From the NCBI GenBank assembly GCA_022376465.1, contig JACDTU010000015.1:434001-498000 (forward strand): a stretch of 64,000 bases of DNA, read 5' to 3'. The position numbers were made by a program, and so were the translations under genes. This stretch comes from Cubamyces lactineus. Taxonomy: Eukaryota > Basidiomycota > Agaricomycetes > Polyporales > Polyporaceae. The notes beneath the pieces are model-generated. The model worked only from the letters and a program-made list of their open reading frames with translations. It was not told where the DNA came from and made no database searches. Below are positions 1 through 11,000 of this stretch, one piece after another (within the stretch, counting starts at the first letter, position 1; the number at the start of each line of letters is the position of its first letter).

Positions 1-171
1 GCGGGACGATCGTCCGGATATGTTGTTCATTGCTTTAATTTCGTCCATATACATCGACCTCCTCTCGGATTGATATAAGGATCAAGGCTACGCTCCAAGA
101 CCATACACCCACGGCCTACATTTTGAAGGCCAGCAAACGTCCTATCCCCCGGCTATATCTAACTTACCGCA

Positions 172-1407
172 ATGCACGAGTTTCCTGTACCAATAGGAGG
201 GGCCCCACTCCCCATCGACTTCGCGCCGTCCATCGTGTTTGTCGTACTCTATGCCCTCCTTCTACCGATCATTCTCAAGCGAGCTCTTGATCGACGAGCA
301 CGGACTATAATTCTTGTCGGCACGGCGACTTTCGCTATTGAACAGTGAGTATTTGACTCCGTAGCAGCGCCGCCAAGCCTCTTAACGCCTGTTGTAGCAT
401 CGTAACTTTCTCGCTCCGCGCCTATGCCTCACGCAATGCGGGCCCTCGCGTATCTCCCACTCTTGAGCAGTATTTCCAGGCAACCTTTGGTGGCGGGTTC
501 ATCTCCATCGCGCAGGACGTCACCAACCTCTTCCGCTCCCTGCTTGTCAGCACGACCTTCCCCACTGCAGGTCCTGAAACCGCATCCCCGCCGTCCCCGC
601 CGTCCGGGCATTCCGCAGGCACGTCTATGGCCATGCAAGCGGCCAGCGAGGGCTCCTCTATGGACGCACGCTCATCGGCGGCGCGTTACGAAGGCGACGA
701 GGAACAAGGCAAGGCTTCAAGTTCGCGACAGCTCGTGTGTGCCGCGCAGGAGGAGCGAGAGGATCAGCCGGAACTCCGGATGCGGATAAGGACGTGCTTT
801 GGCATCATGTCTATCCTCTTCTTGGGCGCGGTGGCCCTTGGAATCGTAGCTGGAATCGACTTCAAGAGCGCGATGCAGTCGGGTGCCAACGCAGACCTTG
901 TCAGGCAGGCGCGGTTAGTTCTCTCTCTGACTGTGGTCAGGCGATCACGACGGGTGTTGATGACAATCGACGAACTCTTGACTGCTCTACACAGATACGC
1001 TAGTGCGGGGATCACAGTAGCATTTCTAGGATGCCTCATGGGGATCGCAATCTACGTCCTCGTCGCTGTACCGCGCGTACCAAGGTTCCCAGTCCTGTAC
1101 CTTTGCGTCATATGTCTCCTCATCGTACGTTCTCTCCACTCTCTTGTCCCGCTTTCTTCTTACGCCGTCGCTGCAGATGATCGTGTGCTTGTATCGCATC
1201 GGCGTGACGGGCCATTCGACGACGTCGCTCCTCTCCACCGCGCCGGGTGCCCAGAACTCCACCGGGGAGAAGATCGCGTTCTGGATTCTTCACGCCACGC
1301 CGGAGTGGATTTCTGTTACGATGCTCCTAGGGCTGAACTGTCGAAGGACGTTCAAGACGGGATTCTGGGGAGATCGGAACTCGGACAAGCCTATCGCCGA
1401 AGCATAG
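172..1407 (+). CDS. Multi-pass membrane protein, tandem paralogue 1
   Basis: Proposed exons are 172-344, 398-913, 995-1124 and 1177-1407, giving 349 aa in one frame with GT-AG introns of 53, 81 and 52 nt. The start ATG opens the first hydrophobic segment directly, after the N-terminal motif PVPIGGAPLPIDFAPS. Several hydrophobic segments follow, with a polar Ser/Pro/Gln-rich loop around residues 105-170 and a C-terminal block ending near TFKTGFWGD. The same blocks occur in the next gene (2451-3841), so the two are tandem duplicates. I cannot name the family. The topology and the late EK.AFW.L...PEW stretch superficially recall seven-helix fungal proteins of the RTA1 type, but this is only a resemblance. 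Location is inferred to be a cellular membrane. Confidence 0.75.
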
Positions 1408-2450
1408 TCCTGTCTGGAGAGCCAGGCGCGACTTCGTGGAACAGAATACCCTCCGCCGGTTACTCCGAACAGAGCCAGCGCAAGGATGCCGGACGAATTG
1501 GAAGACCTGACAGAGCAGCCACAGGGAGGTAGGACTTGCAGGAAGCTAGTATCAGAGAGAAGGGAGAGATAGTGTTGACCAGGCTCGGCAGACCAGGCTC
1601 AGATCGATTCTCTTTGGATTGACGTCCACATACTCTCTCACTTGTGCGCCTCCGGGCGCCTCCGTATTTGATCTCGACTCCATGATATATGTACCTTACA
1701 AGAATACCTATCGGTGTCGGTAATGGCGACGTCCCGACCCCTAACTTGATACTACGTACGACGGCACTGGCTAGTGCTACTCGCTACTGCTATACCTCAT
1801 GATATCCAGCATATGATGCAATACGTGGCCATACTGCATTGATATTAATATTCATGCTGGCTTTTATGACGAGGTATTGGCCACGAAATTCGCAAAGACT
1901 GCTGGTGAATTCCAAGTGGGTACCATGCTGACGCCCATCACTATAGCTCAACCTGCCATAAGTTCACTCAATGATGTCCAGGAGTTCACGGTCAAAACAG
2001 TTTTACTGAGGTCTAGCATAATACGATGCCGTGCAAATTGAAGCACGTTATTTCCGATAAGTAGCCGGCGACTTTGGCCGTCCCGTGCGACGTGTGGACA
2101 CCGCACCCGAAATGCTGTACGGTCGCAATTCTACTTTGCATTGCGCCGATTCTACTACCTGCCGCGGCCGCAGCGTTCCACAGAACCACCTCGAACCCCT
2201 TCAAAGCTGCGGATCGTCCGTCGTGCAGCTCAGCAAACACGCCAAGTTCCCCGCCGTGCAACGGTTTATACACGGTACGCACTGCGCAGTCTCCTTGACC
2301 TCCCTTGGCAAAGTACGCCCAAGTCCTGCCTTCAACCTCTCCCTGGTAGGCGTCCCGTGTCACTGGGCGTTCAACAGGTAACCGTGGTTCGCATTTTGGG
2401 CTTGCGCTCAGCACCTCGACCACCGGGTAGCAATAGGCTTGAAAACCATA
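1408..2450. other. Intergenic region between the tandem paralogues
   Basis: About 1 kb between the stop of the first paralogue and the start of the second. Open frames on both strands here, including one of about 150 codons on the minus strand at 2013-2474, show no recognisable domain and no match to the flanking genes. It presumably holds the 3' end of the upstream transcript and the promoter of the downstream gene; no specific element was identified. Confidence 0.5.
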
Positions 2451-3841
2451 ATGGCAGTCGACAACGGCACACAAGTCGACGAATTCCCGTCACCAGTGGG
2501 CGGCGCACCGTTCCCCATCGACTTTGCGCCGTCGATCCTCTTCGCGGCCCTTTACGCTCTGCTGATCCCAGTCATCGTGTGGCGCGCCGTCGACCGGCGG
2601 TCGCGCACCGTCATCCTCATCGGAACGGCCTGCCTCGCTATCGAACGGTGCGTCCGCAGTTTTGTTCGTTCGACGCTCGCCGCTGGCACTACACGATACG
2701 TTCTGCATTCTGTGGTACTGTTGAATCTGACGTACGAGATCTACAGTGTGATCACGTTCTCCTTGCGGGCGAACGCCGCGCTCAAAGAGGGCCCGCGCGA
2801 GTCTGCGGGGCTCCAGACGTACTTCCAGGCCACCTTCGGCGTGGGGTATATCACCATGTCGCAGGACTTGACTAACCTCTTCCGTGCACTCCTCGTCGAC
2901 ACGACCTTCGCCAGAGCCTCGCAGGAGACCGGCGATACAGGGTCGACGCGCTCGCATCCTTCCATCCCGCTCGTAGCAATGGGCGGCGGCGGTTTTGCCG
3001 CCGGTAGGCCGGGGCAGGAGGGTGTCCAGGGAGATGAAGAAAACGTGCTGAATATGAACTACAACTTCTGTCAACGGTTCCTTACTATGGGCAAATCGGC
3101 TTGGCAGGATACTGCTCGGGAGGACCAGCCGCGCCTCCGGAAGAGATTGAGGCACATCTTTGGCCTCGCGTCACTCGTGTACCTCGCCGCGATCGTCATG
3201 AACATCGTGTCCTCCGTCGAGTACAGGCACACAATGCCTTCGGGCGCACATTCGTCCACGATCCAAGTCCTCCGGTGCGTCAGGCGCTCGCTCCTTCGAC
3301 GAGGCCTAGCGGTCTCGCTATTTGCGTCTCAGGTGCAGGGAAACTGACTGCTTATTCGATTTTCCTGCGAATGATGCTGCAGAGCTGCGAGCTCAGGGAT
3401 TGCGTTCGTGCTCATCGCCATCCTCACCTGCGCGGCGACGTACGCGATCATCGCTCTGCCCCGCGTGCCTAAGATCCCAAGCCTCTACGTCGTCACCGTC
3501 GCCCACTTCCTGGTACGTCGCACAACGCACCCGGCCATCTGCCCATCTAACAAGCTCATGGCCCTATCTCATCGGCGTCTTCTTACCTTCCGCGTTCTGC
3601 TCCGCAGGCACTCATAGGCTGCTACCGCCTGATCATGGCACACGCCACGACGACGTCGCTCCTCTCGACCGCGCACGGCTCGCAGAACACGCGGGCCGAG
3701 AAGGTCGCGTTCTGGGTGCTCAGCGCTGCCCCGGAGTGGGTCGCCGCCGCCCTGCTCGTGGGCATCAACGGGCGGAGGATGTTCAGGACGGGCCCCTATG
3801 GAGACCTGAACTCGAACAAGCCGCAGCCAAAGGATATATGA
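2451..3841 (+). CDS. Multi-pass membrane protein, tandem paralogue 2
   Basis: Proposed exons are 2451-2647, 2747-3274, 3383-3512 and 3608-3841 (362 aa). The first intron is 99 nt, a multiple of three without a stop, so it can be misread as coding. Homology to the first paralogue fixes it: both go from an AIE[HR] block straight to [IV]TFSLRA. All three introns interrupt equivalent codons in both genes. Hydrophobic segments lie near residues 25-45, 50-70, 80-95, 115-140, 215-240, 260-285 and 290-310 (approximate), with a variable polar loop in the middle. ATG 2451 is preferred because it precedes the shared PVGGAPFPIDFAPS block. Function is unknown; membrane location is inferred. Confidence 0.77.
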
Positions 3842-5159
3842 TCGTGAAGGCGTCTCAGGGCCGCACTCGCCGAGCTGGACGAAGGGAAGGGGGTAGGAAG
3901 GAGTGACCCGTGTCAGCGTCTTCGGTGGGTTCCGTGCAGAGAATGTAGAGAAGGTAATCGCCCCGCGGAGGTTGGATGAATAGACGGACGCACAGTGACA
4001 GGAAGATGGTAATAATTCGAGTCGTGCCTGACGCAAGGGGTACGCGGGCGTTCCGATGCAAGTGTACAGTAACGCGGGCGCCCGCTGTCCGTTCGCTACT
4101 GGGTTGGTGCTGTACTGGGTTCGGTGCGCCACTATAATGTCGTTTTCTGGACCATGGTCCATGAGAGTTATGACTGACCGTCTCATTGACTTCCCCGTCT
4201 CACCAAGCCCTCGGAGAGATCTCCCGTAATATGACCCTTTCCTTGCCCCGCCCAATGCCACCGACATGCGTCACGAACCCCGCTGCCCTCCCTTGCCCTC
4301 TCTGTGCACGATAACGGCGCGTTCTCCGCCGCTCTAACATGCTTCGACTTGTGGCGCCGCCGCGGACGCCCATACTCGCCCGCTCGTCACTCGTGTTGCG
4401 CTAGCGATCTCGTATGTTATATAGATCTCTCAGTGAACCGCCACATTACATGATCAGCAGGTCAAGACTCAAGTTTGAATTTGGCTGGGCGATCCGCGAG
4501 AGCCAGCCAGGCGCTGCAGGACGAAGACATATACTTCCGTAGGGGTATTCGTTGGCCATGGCCGCGGACGACCGTGGGCGCTGGTGCCTGTGGCCGATTT
4601 GTGGGCGTCGTATGTAGATGGTTCCTCGGATGATGCTAACGTTACGCTACGAGCGGTGAGCGGCCGCGAAGCAGCGGCCTGGGCGTCCAGGCGTCCTAGG
4701 ATTGCAGGAACGCTCCATCTCCGGGAGCGACGAAGACGAGCGAAAACGCACACAGCAGCGCTGGCCGCTCAGGTACCCGTGCGGGTGCCTGAAGGCTCTG
4801 CTGCGCCATCTTGCGATGCCGAAGACCGTCGGAAGAGCTCGAGCAGATGGATGCTGTCACTGGTCAGTGCCCTGCGGCATGGCTGGTCATGGATTCGGCG
4901 CAGCCTCTCGAAGCGATGGCGCGGTTGGGAGTTGGGATCCGTAGGCACGGGCCACGGTACGGTTGGCTAGCGCTGATGGGATGGGAAGGATTGATCATTG
5001 AATGCAACGGTCGGATAAGTGTCGGGCCCGTGTCGTCTGCGCGACCAGGCTTTCAGGGTATGGAAGACTTACTGAAGCCGAGGATTGATCATTCTGCAGG
5101 GATGATGGTTAGTACGGGAAATGGGTGGTGCAGTGGCGCGGTCACGAACTCTGGGTTAC
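3842..5159. other. Gene-poor intergenic stretch
   Basis: No gene is supported here. A plus-strand open frame at 4584-4970 (about 128 codons) is arginine-rich without recognisable motifs and has an overlapping open frame on the other strand, the pattern expected of GC-rich non-coding DNA. The stretch leads into the repeat that begins near 5160. Confidence 0.45.
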
Positions 5160-5535
5160 CCAACTATTTCAGTAGTGGGGTTGCAACTCCCCCGTCTATT
5201 AGACGGCGAGGAGTTGCGACCGGATGCAAGTCTGGCGTTAAAGGGGACCTGCCGCGAGCACGCCCATGTCCGCCCGGGGGGGATTGCGACCGTGGTTGCA
5301 AGTCCCCTGCCCACAGATGAATCCTCCATGAGGACACCCACGACCGACTAATGTGGGGTTGCAACCACGGGTTGCATGTCCCCCGTGGACGTATGCCTCG
5401 GCTGGCTTGCGAGGGAAGTCAGTATATATGGCGGACAAAACAGCTACGCTCAGGGTCGAACCCCGAACCCCGAGCCCCGAGCATAGCACATTCGAGGTGG
5501 CCAGCGATACCGATGCACCACCATTGCTTATTTGT
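5160..5535 (-). repeat. tRNA-derived SINE-like repeat, copy A
   Basis: On the minus strand this begins with a tRNA-like head. An A-box-like segment lies near 5501-5523 (TGGTGCATCGG in sense) and a B box GGTTCGACCC reads near 5451-5462. The body carries repeated TTGCAAC/GTTGCAA motifs and the block CGCCGTCTAATAGACGGG. The same order of blocks, in opposite orientation, is present at 6735-7015. Copy A has a short duplication beside its B box and about 70 nt of extra TTGCAACC-rich sequence. A tRNA-like promoter plus unrelated body is the layout of SINEs. I infer Pol III-driven retroposition; target-site duplications were not established. Confidence 0.65.
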
Positions 5536-6432
5536 AGTGTTGTAACGTAACCATATATACGTATTTTCATGGCTCGGATGATGGGTCAGAGAAAGACTTA
5601 CCGGTACCCAAAACCCCGCTGGTATAACCGATCATCAACATAGTTTATGACGTCAATCGCATCGGCCACTCGACATGGGGTTGTTTCGGCGGTTTGCTCA
5701 ACACTCTTATTACCTGAGTATCATGTGGGATCTCACCACGCAATGCAAACGCCAATGTTCATATTGACTACGCTACTTACAGTACGCAAAAGCTGCACTA
5801 CGACATCGAGAAATCGCATCACCGCCATCTACACGTTTTTCGCCACTCACGCTAATACTCCCCAATGCAAAAGCCTTCCCCTTTCGGAATGTTGTCTGGC
5901 AGCTTGATAAAATTGGTATCTTCGATATCAAAGCGATCCTTGACCATTTGAGTGTTCCTATACAATAGTTAGATGACATCCAATAGATGCCGAAGGGCTA
6001 AATGTTGGAAATTTATTTCTGTACTTGTTTGAGTGGGAGTGGTTCAGCGCCAAATCTGATAACCTCCTTCCTAAACCGACACTAATCCACGGTGCTCAAG
6101 TCGACGTGTGCGTCGAGCTAAGTAGCTTCCAAGCAGCGCGTAGCTATGCTGATTCTTACTTAGGTCGCGAACGGACTCTCGATCGACGTTTGCAAAAGCA
6201 CACGGAGCATGGTGGCGCGTATGATATTACGGGGTAAAAGGAGAGATGCATTAGACAGTGGCGGGAACGTATGATTTATACATGTTAGTCAAACAAAGGC
6301 CTTGATACAGAAAGAAGGGGTCACTCAGTAACAAAACAAACAGGCTAGAGACAAACAGGCCGGAACGCGTTCACGAAACTTCTAGGAAATGAGATGAAGA
6401 CTCTATGATATCCATAACAGTACTCGGGAGGT
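5536..6432. other. Intergenic region between the repeats
   Basis: Mostly AT-richer DNA with no complete gene. A short minus-strand stretch near 5850-5945 reads as coding-like (VKDRFDIEDTNFIKLP in sense) but stops within about 30 codons and has no convincing upstream exon. It could be a gene remnant. Confidence 0.3.
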
Positions 6433-6712
6433 ACTATTTCTTGGCGCTCTCAGCCACCTCGACTAGCCTCCGGTGCATTCCTGATGAGCTCTGCAGGTAC
6501 CCAATAAGTAGGGCCGAGAAATAGTAAATCCTCAGGTGCTGGCCTCCCGAGACCGTAGGAAATTTCCGACATCTTTTGCTTACGAAGTATACTCGTATCC
6601 ACACCATCCCTCGAAGGCTGCCAGTTGGAGTTGCTGAATGAACACTGCGCTGTCCGTGTTTGGGATCCAGACGAAGCCGATCATAATCAATGCCTATTCC
6701 ATTTGTCTATGA
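6433..6712 (-). pseudogene. Coding-like fragment, unidentified
   Basis: About 90 minus-strand codons are open from roughly 6710 to a stop at 6433, ending with the basic/acidic tail HRRLVEVAESAKK. A second frame is also protein-like: it reads FVWIPNTDSAVFIQQLQ and, after removing a 40-nt GTAAGC...GGGAG segment, continues as PAPEDLLFLGPTYWVPAE. No start codon with a strong upstream context is seen. The fragment is directly adjacent to SINE-like copy B. I treat it as a remnant or terminal exon of an unrecognised gene. Which of the two frames was real is unresolved. Confidence 0.25.
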
Positions 6713-6734
6713 GATAGTTAAGGGCGAGCTTACA

Positions 6735-7015
6735 GATAAGCAAAGGTGGTGCAGTGGTACCGCTGGCCACCTTGCATGTACTATGCTCGGGGTTCGACCC
6801 TGAGCGGAGCCATTTTGTCGAACATGTACTGACTTGCGTTCGCAGCATCTGAGCATGCAACTTGCCGTCGGCAGGGTACTTGCAACCGTGGTCGCAACCC
6901 CCTCCGTCGGACATGGGCGTGCTCGCGGCAGGGTCCTCTTTGACGCCAGACTTGCATCCGGTCGCAACTCCTCGCCGTCTAATAGACGGGAGGGTTGCAA
7001 CCCAAGTACTGAAGT
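6735..7015 (+). repeat. tRNA-derived SINE-like repeat, copy B
   Basis: Inverted relative to copy A at 5160-5535. The A box TGGTGCAGTGG is at about 6748-6758 and the B box GGTTCGACCC at 6791-6800. Around 40 nt separate them, as in a tRNA. The head resembles tRNA-Gly in its D arm, but no acceptor-stem pairing closes it, so it is not a functional tRNA. The body shares with copy A the blocks GACATGGGCGTGCTCGCGGC and ACTTGCATCCGGTCGCAACT. The two copies are similar but diverged, which suggests separate or old insertions. Confidence 0.68.
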
Positions 7016-7242
7016 CGCTCGGTTACCACACACTCGTGCGGACGTCTGCCAGAATCATTCAACTGTAACAGTTATTCGAGTCTCGCTTCGAAGTGGGCTT
7101 CCGGTTGTTGCGGGTAACCTGCCTGACTCCTTGAGTTGAGCCTGTAGATGTCAATGTTCTCGTGTGGACATCGTCAACGTCCATTCAACGTCCCATCCTA
7201 CAACTTCTGGTTGTTCAGAGGGGTGGTAGCGTCTGGCAAAAT

Positions 7243-7315
7243 GGACATGTCCGGGATTGAACCGGACCCCTCTCGCATGCTAAGCGAGCGTGATAACCAA
7301 CTACACCACATGCCC
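7243..7315 (-). tRNA. tRNA-Ala (AGC)
   Basis: A 73-nt gene, sense strand starting GGGCATGTGGTGTAGTTGG. The acceptor stem GGGCATG pairs with CATGTCC (one G-U). The anticodon arm is CTCGC-TTAGCAT-GCGAG with anticodon AGC, and the T arm contains GGTTCAATCCC. No intron. The sense sequence is followed by ATTTTGC, giving a Pol III T-run. Identical 73-nt genes lie at 22248-22320, 22570-22642 and 35382-35454. Confidence 0.96.
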
Positions 7316-8031
7316 TTGCTAAGAAGCTGTAAAGTGCATAATATATACTGTTTAACCCTTTGGGTGACGATCGCAACCCACTCGAAATGTTCCTCCTCGA
7401 CGTGAGATCCCGTCCGGTAGTCCGTCTCATGGTATGGTCGTGGTCGATGTTCTGCAAGATTGCAAGGCTCTGCGCCCGATGGTGCATGTCCGAACATTGG
7501 ACGTGCCTCAGCCACATAGCGCCATGATCGTCTGTGCGATCTGAGATAATTGGACAGTGCAATTAGCATCCGATTCCGATGGCTGAGCCTGAGCACGACG
7601 CACGAGCGCTGCGAAAACGCTTTCAAAACGAGGACGATGTCATCATGGAGGTTGGTACCTGGAAACTCAGCTGCAGGGTGACATAAAAGAGTACGAGCCT
7701 TCCTGGGCTGTGGGCAGGCAGGCGTGAGTGCGGGTGGCCGGGGAGAGATCCAAGCCAGGTACGGCTGCCAAGTTAATGCGCGCCTTGTGCATCGGATGTG
7801 GAGGCGCTGGATGATTCGATCGCGTCTGCCATGTTGAGTGTACGGTTTCCGATGTGGTAGTGGAACTATACTGCGAATGTGCGTGCGATTGGAATGTTGC
7901 GTATGTTTTCCCGGCGAGAGGGAGCTGAGTGTGGGAGGCGAGGGCGAAAGACGAAAAGGGAGGCGGAGGAGGGAAATCTGGATCAAATGTATTAAAGGAA
8001 ATGCCAAAAGCGGTAATCCAGGTACGAGCTG
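7316..8031. promoter_or_regulatory. Upstream region of the OPT transporter
   Basis: About 0.7 kb between the tRNA and the transporter start. An ATG at 7579 opens 24 plausible codons (MAEPEHDARALRKRFQNED) and meets a possible GT donor at about 7651. It could be a 5' exon of the transporter or an unrelated upstream open frame; frame continuity to 8032 was not established. No other element was recognised. Confidence 0.35.
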
Positions 8032-11000
8032 ATGTGCCTGGGGAAGTCGCAGGCCTTTTGGAGTCCGCCCTCGTCCTCGTCCTCGCTCTCCTCCTCCCTC
8101 TCACCACCGCCCTCCCCCTCCTCCATGCCGTTCCGCCCCTCGTCCTCCGCTGGGCCCCCGTCCGACCCGCGGCCCAGCACCGCCCGTCCAGACACAGACG
8201 GCTACTTCGACCGCGAGCCCCAGTACACATACGACTACTCCGTCGACGAGGAAGACGAGGACGATGAGTCCGACGCAGGCGACGTCTTCGCTTTCGGCCC
8301 CCCGCCCACAGCGGCCTCCCCGATAAGCCCCCCACCGCCGACGTTCGACCCCGCCAGCGTAGATCGCGTCGGCCCCACTCCCGGCCCATCCAGACCATAC
8401 CCCAGACATCCCTACCCATACCCGCTCAGCCCCGTCGAATCGCCCCCCTCGACGGATTCTCAGAACCAAGACGCGGACGACCCCTACAGGCTACGCAGAC
8501 TCGGCCCCCAAACAGCTTCTACCCCACACACCGCCGGGACGGGTCTTTCTGGCGTCAGTTCAGCTATCAGCTCCCGCGAGGTCCATGTATCGTTGCCAAG
8601 GGGCAGTCTGAGGGACAAGGGAAAAGAACGGCCACCCTCGACGGTGCGTTCGACCAGCTTTCCGAGCGTGGCGGACTCGGCGTCGGTCAAGTAAGTCGTC
8701 CAGATCGAGTTTGACTGCGCGCCGAACTCATCGCCCGTTTAGGATGGAGTTTGACTTTGACGAAGTCGAGGATGAGGAGGATAGTCCTTTCCCCGAAGTG
8801 CGTGCGTCGGTATCAAATATCGACGATCCAGAAATGCCGGCGATGACAATACGGATGTGGTTTCTTGGACTGGTCCTTACGCTCGCGGCAGGGTGAGTGA
8901 GACATTCTATGTCTGCTTTCTCTATTCTTGCACTGTGCCGGTGTTTTTATCCTTCCTATCCCCATCACCATCCTGCACTACTCTTAAGCCACACTGGCGA
9001 TGACCAATGTGGTAGAGCTTCTTCGCAACGGGCTTGCCTTGCGTTCCGTCGAATGCCATCAATAGTTCCTGCGCTGTGCATCCTGACTCGGATCTGCCTT
9101 GGATCCGCGCCGCCCTTAGGCGGCGCGCGCGTTGCGAAGAGGCTCTGCTCAATGGGGCGGTTTTCGTCCGTTGTGCGCTTTGATGACTGATTACGGGGCT
9201 CCCCGGCGTTTGGGGGACACCTCTCGAGTCGCGCGGACATTGCACGGAGATTCGTGGCAACTTCACGCTCACATCTCCGTTCTCCTGTTTTACGCTTTTC
9301 ATTACACGGATGTCTTTGCTCTGCAGTTGCAATTCTTTAGGCTGCTACGTCTCTGGAAATGCGTCTCCTGCACTGCACGATCCAAACCTCGACATTGGGA
9401 CTGGCAGCTATTTCCTGGAGTATTCTTCTATTGCAGCTACTCCACTGCCACTATCCCTCATAATTGCACGGGGACTGCGTCGACTACTACAGCTCAATCT
9501 GCGAAGTGGTTGATCGTCGGTAGAGAGTAGTGCGGTTGCTTTATCAGTGCCTGAGACCATTCGACACTGATTTCCTTACAACGTAACGTATTATATTCGC
9601 CTTTTTGATGCTCTGCTGCGCGCATATATCCACTCGAGAGCGGTACTGACGAGTCATACACAGATCGGCCAACATCTTCTTCAACTTCCGACAACCAGCA
9701 CCTTCGATTGTGTCGAACGTGCTACTGCTGATTTCACATCCGCTGGGCAAGCTCCTGGCATTGACGCTACCAATCCGAACTTACAGATTGCCTCGCTGGC
9801 TGGCGCCCATTGGTCTCGGCGGTTATGAGTTTTCGCTGAATCCTGGGCCCTGGAACATCAAAGAGCACGCGCTGGTTTATATCATGGCGAACGTGTCTAT
9901 TGGTGTACCCACCGCGCTTAACGCGGTGGTAGTCGCAGAGCTCAACTACGACGTCCGGCTTGGCTACGGCTTCAATGCGCTGCTGATCCTTGCGACGCAA
10001 CTGACTGGATTCTCACTGGCGGGCTTGTGCAGGCGATACTTGGTCTGGCCTGCGAGCATGGTGTGGCCGCAAAACCTGATCGTGTGTACGCTGCTGAACA
10101 CCTTGCACGCCGAGGAAGAGGACGCTCGGGGAGGCATCTCTCGGTTCCGATTCTTCTGCTACGCTACGCTCGGCGCCTTCTTCTGGTACTTCCTCCCTGG
10201 TACGCATTGCGCTTTTCGGTACCCTCCTGCTACTGACGCCTCGCTGTAGGTTTCCTGTTCCAGGCGCTCTCAATCTTCTCGTTTGTCTGCTGGATCCGTC
10301 CGAACGACATCGTCATCAACCAACTGTTCGGCACATCCGGAGGTCTGGGGATGAGCATCCTCACCTTTGATTGGTCGCAGATCACCTGGATCGGCAGTCC
10401 GCTCATGGTGCCGTGGTGGGCAGAGGTGCAAATCTTCACCGGGTTCTTCCTAGTGTACTGGATCTTGTGTCCGATCCTGTACTACACCAACGTGAGTGTC
10501 GTAATACCCCATCGCAACCCGCACGCTCACACTCTTCGACAGTCTTGGGACCTATCGTACTTCCCGATGATGGCGAACCAGCCGTACGACCGGTACGGCG
10601 ACCCGTACGATATCACACGTGTGCTCACCCCAGAGCACACGTTCGACGTCGACGCGTACAACAACTACTCACCGCTGTACCTGCCCGCGTCGTACGCGAT
10701 CACGTACCTGATTGCGTTCGCGCTGTCGTCGGCCATGATCGTGCACACGCTGCTCTACCACGGGCGGACGGTGCTTCGTGGGTTCCTGCGCACTCGCATC
10801 GAGAAGGACGACATCCACGCGAAACTCATGCGCGCGTACCCAGAGGTTCCCGACTGGTGGTATCTGATCACGTTCGCAGCGTGTTTCGCGCTTGCGATCG
10901 TCACCGCTGAGGTATGTAGCGTGCGTAACTTGGCTCTCTTGCGTGAGTTTGAACTGGCTTCTGCAGGTGTGGCACACGGGCATCCCTGTGTGGGCGTTGG

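Noticed and set aside
7198..8007. Minus-strand open frame of about 269 codons
   Set aside because: It runs straight through the tRNA-Ala gene in antisense and has low-complexity Pro/Ser/Arg content without motifs.
7667..8469. Arg/Gly-rich minus-strand open frames opposite the OPT gene start
   Set aside because: They are antisense shadows of the Pro/Ser/Asp-rich first exon of the transporter; composition mirrors it.
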